Notes under the pieces: model-generated
Told to the model about the DNA's origin: nothing
Database searches by the model: none
The model's input: the letters and a program-made list of their open reading frames with translations, nothing else
Part shown: piece by piece, positions 59,599 through 62,035 of the stretch
Numbering within the stretch: position 1 is the first letter of the stretch
Layout of the letters: every line of letters starts with the position of its first letter
Translations under genes and position numbers: made by a program
Source: Catenulispora pinisilvae
GTDB taxonomy: Bacteria > Actinomycetota > Actinomycetes > Streptomycetales > Catenulisporaceae
Direction of reading: 5' to 3'
NCBI RefSeq assembly: GCF_015356865.1
Contig: NZ_JAAFZA010000034.1
Span: forward strand, 1 to 62,035
Length of the DNA stretch: 62,035 nucleotides

Positions 59599-60072
59599 TC
59601 AGTTGTCTGCGATATGCTCCATCAGCCCCGCGGCCAGCCGCAACACCTGCCGCTCCGTCTCGCTCAGCCCGGCGAGCGCCCCGGCCAGCCAGTCGTCGCG
59701 TTCGGCCACATCGTGTCTGAGGGCCGCGCTCCCGGCCTCGGTGATGCTGATGATCGACTGCCTGCGGTCCTCGGCGCCGGAGCAGCGGATCACCAACCCG
59801 TCGCGTTCCAGCTCGGCGAAGACCCGGGTCAGCGACTGCGGCTGCTGCCGGTCGGCCGCGGCCACCTCGCCGGGGGTGGACGGGCCGTGCCGGTACAGGT
59901 GACTCAGTACATTGATCTTGTTCGTGCTCATCGCGCCGGCTGAGCGCGCGGTGCGCAGCCGGCGGGCCAGACGGGTGGCGCCTTGTCGGATGGCCTCGGC
60001 CGCGGCGAGCAGCTCCGGCGCGGGCGCGGTGTCGGCTGGGGCCTCGGTGGCAGGCATCGACTGTGTTGGCAC
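59599..60072 (-). CDS. MarR-family regulator
   Basis: 157 aa from a GTG (an ATG five codons later is an alternative; neither has a clear RBS). Winged HTH: INVLSHLYRHGPSTPGEVAAADRQQPQSLTRVFAELERDGLV, then the wing RCSGAEDRRQSIISITEAG. It is divergent from an FUSC-family transporter and the shared region has an inverted repeat over both promoters, so it most likely represses that transporter and itself until a small phenolic-type ligand binds. Confidence 0.85.
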   Translation of the reverse strand: MPTQSMPATEAPADTAPAPELLAAAEAIRQGATRLARRLRTARSAGAMSTNKINVLSHLYRHGPSTPGEVAAADRQQPQSLTRVFAELERDGLVIRCSGAEDRRQSIISITEAGSAALRHDVAERDDWLAGALAGLSETERQVLRLAAGLMEHIADN

Positions 60073-60082
60073 AACGCTACGC

Positions 60083-60095
60083 TATCACTTACTAT
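60083..60095. promoter_or_regulatory. MarR operator, half 1
   Basis: TATCACTTACTAT is the exact reverse complement of the site at 60151-60163. It overlaps the end of a CATAAT -10-like element of the marR promoter (minus strand, 60099-60094). A repressor bound here would block marR transcription. Confidence 0.55.
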
Positions 60096-60150
60096 TATGG
60101 CTGCGCTACGGCTGGCACCCCTAGACACGGCCTGCCAATAGATTCAGGGG

Positions 60151-60163
60151 ATAGTAAGTGATA
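60151..60163. promoter_or_regulatory. MarR operator, half 2
   Basis: ATAGTAAGTGATA, the inverted copy of 60083-60095. It spans the spacer and GTG start of the FUSC-family gene at 60158, next to its AGGGGAT signal. A bound repressor would block transcription and perhaps translation start. Confidence 0.55.
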
Positions 60164-61789
60164 ACCACCAATCGGCTGCGGTTGCGGCTGAGTGCGCTGC
60201 GCCTGAACAACGCGCCGCGTCCGGGCACGCGGCGTCCGGACGTGCTCCGTCTGGGCGCCCTGCGCGGCGCGACGGTCGCCACGGCCTCGGCGCTGGCCGC
60301 CCTGGCCTCGGCGATCTGGCTCGAACACCACGCCCACCTGGGGATGGACGTCGTCGTGACCGCTGTGGCGTTGAGCGTGACGCTGGCGCGGGTACAGCGC
60401 GGCGCCGGTCATCAGGACCGGCTGATCGGCGTCCTGGTCATCGCCGCCTCGGCCGCTGTCGCGTCCGAAGTGGGTTCGCTGCTGGTGCGGCACCCGATAC
60501 TCGGGGACGCGGCGTTCGTGACCGCGATGGCCGGCGCCATCTGGATCCGGCGGTTCGGCGCCCGCGCCACGAAGGCGGGCACGTTTCTGGTCCTGCCGTT
60601 CGTGGCACTCCTGGTCACCCACACCGAAGGCGCCCGCCCCTACGCCGCCGACCACGACGCGTGGAGCGCCCTCATCGCCGTGGTCGCAGCGTCCTGGGTC
60701 TGGCTCGGCCAGCTCCTCGCCACGGCGGTGCGGTTCGATCGGCCGCGCCCCCGGCCCACGTCGCGCCCGTCTCCGGCCGGGAGCACCAAGCGGCGGATCC
60801 CCGCCAGCACCCGCATGGCGTTACAGATGGCCGCCGCGCTGACCACGGCGTTTGCCGCCGGTCACCTGGTCTTCCACGAACATTGGCCGTGGGCTGTGCT
60901 CACCGCGTTCATTGTCTGTAGCGGCGCGCGGGGGCGTGGCGACGTCCTGCACAAGAGCATCGAGCGTGCCTGCGGCGCGGCTGTCGGGACCGCCATCGCA
61001 ACGTGGATCGCCGGAGCGCTCCCTGCGCACGACAGGTGGTCGATCGTCCTCATCTTCACTGTGCTCGCCATAGCCGGCTGGCTCCGCGAGATCAGCTACG
61101 CGCTCTGGGCCGGATCGGTGACCGCCGTCCTGTCGCTGCTATACGGGTACTACGGCCAGAGCGCCCCGTCGCTACTGCTGACGCGCCTCGAAGCGATCCT
61201 GGTCGGTGCCGCCTTGGGCGCGGCCGCGTCCTGGCTCATCCTGCCGGTCCGCACCGGGGACGTCTTCAAACGCCGCGTGGCCGACGCACTGGCCGCACTG
61301 TCCGACTTCCTCGGCACCCCGATCGGCGACCGGGCCGAAGCCCGACAGCGCGGCGCCCGCTTCCTACAGACCGCTGAGCTCCTGGAACAGATCGCGAAGC
61401 CGATCCGCACGCACCGCATGCTGCTCCGCCGCGCTCACAGTGCCCGCCGCCCACGCCGAACTACCGGCCACGCTCCAGGCCCTGCCGCGCACCCTGCCTC
61501 ACACCCTCCCGCACACCCCGCAGACGCCATCGATGCCGTCCGCGCCTGCATCGCTCCCGTGGAACTGCTGGCGAAGGCCTTCGCCGACACCCCGCCGGAG
61601 CCGACACCGGCCTGGGCGGGCCTGCAAGGCGCGGTCGCCGCGAATCTCGGCACCGTCCGTCGCCGACTGGGCGGCAGAGGCAGCGCTGGCCCCGCCTACC
61701 GCCGGCTACCGCACCCGGCAAGCACTAGCGCCGGATCGGCGCTGCTGGAATTGGACGCCGCGCTGGCCGCACTGGACAGGGCGGTTTAG
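60158..61789 (+). CDS. FUSC-family membrane transporter
   Basis: 543 aa from a GTG with AGGGGAT. Two sets of membrane helices: the first about residues 35-190 (ATVATASALAALASAIWL, VIAASAAVASEVGSLL, FLVLPFVALLV), the second about 220-370 (MALQMAAALTTAFAAGHL, WPWAVLTAFIVC, ACGAAVGTAIATWIAGALP, ILVGAALGAAASWLILPVR), as in FUSC/aromatic-acid efflux proteins. The C-terminal cytoplasmic part has an Ala/His/Pro-rich insert. Controlled by the divergent MarR. Likely exports a hydrophobic or phenolic compound. Confidence 0.8.
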   Translation: MITTNRLRLRLSALRLNNAPRPGTRRPDVLRLGALRGATVATASALAALASAIWLEHHAHLGMDVVVTAVALSVTLARVQRGAGHQDRLIGVLVIAASAAVASEVGSLLVRHPILGDAAFVTAMAGAIWIRRFGARATKAGTFLVLPFVALLVTHTEGARPYAADHDAWSALIAVVAASWVWLGQLLATAVRFDRPRPRPTSRPSPAGSTKRRIPASTRMALQMAAALTTAFAAGHLVFHEHWPWAVLTAFIVCSGARGRGDVLHKSIERACGAAVGTAIATWIAGALPAHDRWSIVLIFTVLAIAGWLREISYALWAGSVTAVLSLLYGYYGQSAPSLLLTRLEAILVGAALGAAASWLILPVRTGDVFKRRVADALAALSDFLGTPIGDRAEARQRGARFLQTAELLEQIAKPIRTHRMLLRRAHSARRPRRTTGHAPGPAAHPASHPPAHPADAIDAVRACIAPVELLAKAFADTPPEPTPAWAGLQGAVAANLGTVRRRLGGRGSAGPAYRRLPHPASTSAGSALLELDAALAALDRAV

Positions 61790-62035
61790 CGCTGGTGGGT
61801 TCCCGCCGGACGGCATGAACTGATACGGCGGCGCAGTTCTCTGCGCGGCCGTTCCCCTACGCCCCCTTAACGGGCGTCAACCGATGCCGCATCAGGCCAC
61901 CTTTGCCCGGCGGTTCGCGGCGCGCCGGTCGCCGGTCGCCGATCGGGATCCGTTCCTGGCCGGGGCTGCGGGCCAGCGGGTTTTTTGGGGGCTGGAGTTT
62001 GCGGGGCGAGTTGCTGTTGCGCTGTGGGTTTTAGA
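61790..62035. other. Right edge without supported gene; interspersed repeat copy 2 at 61967-62035
   Basis: No gene can be supported. From 61967 to the window end the sequence resembles the reverse complement of 10443-10510, ending GTGGGTTTTAGA in both. The element may continue beyond the window. Confidence 0.45.

Noticed and set aside
1-62035. tRNA, rRNA, insertion sequences or phage genes
   Set aside because: No cloverleaf-like segment, rRNA stretch, transposase motif or integrase was recognised by eye; small RNAs cannot be excluded without a covariance search.

Overview
This is a very GC-rich window in which almost every reading frame has strong third-position G/C bias. Starts are often GTG, Shine-Dalgarno sequences are of the GGAGG type, and genes often overlap by 4 bases (ATGA/GTGA). 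Together with mycothiol genes (mshB-like, mycothione reductase), ANTAR regulators, a class F sortase and OtsA/OtsB, this points to a filamentous actinobacterium of the Streptomyces/Catenulispora kind. The genus is inference only.

Left edge (1-6 kb): the tail of a carboxyltransferase gene, an SDR, a carotenoid-oxygenase-like protein that seems to lack its iron ligands, a TIGR03084-type protein, a TetR regulator and a divergent MshB-like deacetylase.

Centre (about 6-28.8 kb): an enediyne polyketide biosynthetic locus. All five genes of the conserved enediyne warhead cassette are present but scattered. A TetR gene is followed by unbV (E4) and unbU (E5) on +. unbL (E3) is inverted at 10.9-11.9 kb behind a DHA2-type exporter. 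The iterative enediyne synthase PksE (KS-AT-ACP-KR-DH-PPTase, 2029 aa) is followed by the E10 thioesterase, an E6-like flavin reductase and a TetR regulator, all with tight overlaps or spacing. Between these blocks lie an AraC-type regulator with a beta-sandwich tail, a sugar-porter-like MFS protein, a flavin-dependent halogenase and a Kef-type antiporter. The P450, deoxysugar, aromatic-unit and apoprotein genes common in known enediyne clusters are not visible. Intergenic DNA here carries a 38-copy heptanucleotide array and an 11-copy 15-bp minisatellite.

28.8-36 kb: IclR and SDR genes, then a leftward block for extracytoplasmic copper and surface functions (CopC-CopD fusion, YcnI, small membrane protein, cupredoxin lipoprotein, lipoprotein, class F sortase, CHRD protein).

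36-47.5 kb: a Ser/Thr kinase, two GAF-ANTAR regulators, a patatin/PlsC lipid pair, small membrane proteins (including a 25-aa peptide at 43493-43570), YihY, mycothione reductase, a serine beta-lactamase-like hydrolase and a LuxR protein without receiver.

47.5-57 kb: trehalose metabolism. A GH65 phosphorylase and beta-phosphoglucomutase-type HAD protein face OtsA-OtsB and GalU, with an epoxide-hydrolase-like protein and an FUSC transporter between. The right end has a KstD-like flavoprotein, an Nei-type DNA glycosylase and a MarR/FUSC divergent pair sharing an inverted operator. A short interspersed repeat at the right edge resembles one at 10.44-10.51 kb.

The best leads are the split enediyne cassette with its embedded halogenase/flavin-reductase pair, and an almost identical 28-bp block with a TetR-type palindrome before both the carotenoid-oxygenase/TIGR03084 pair and the tetR-unbV-unbU unit.
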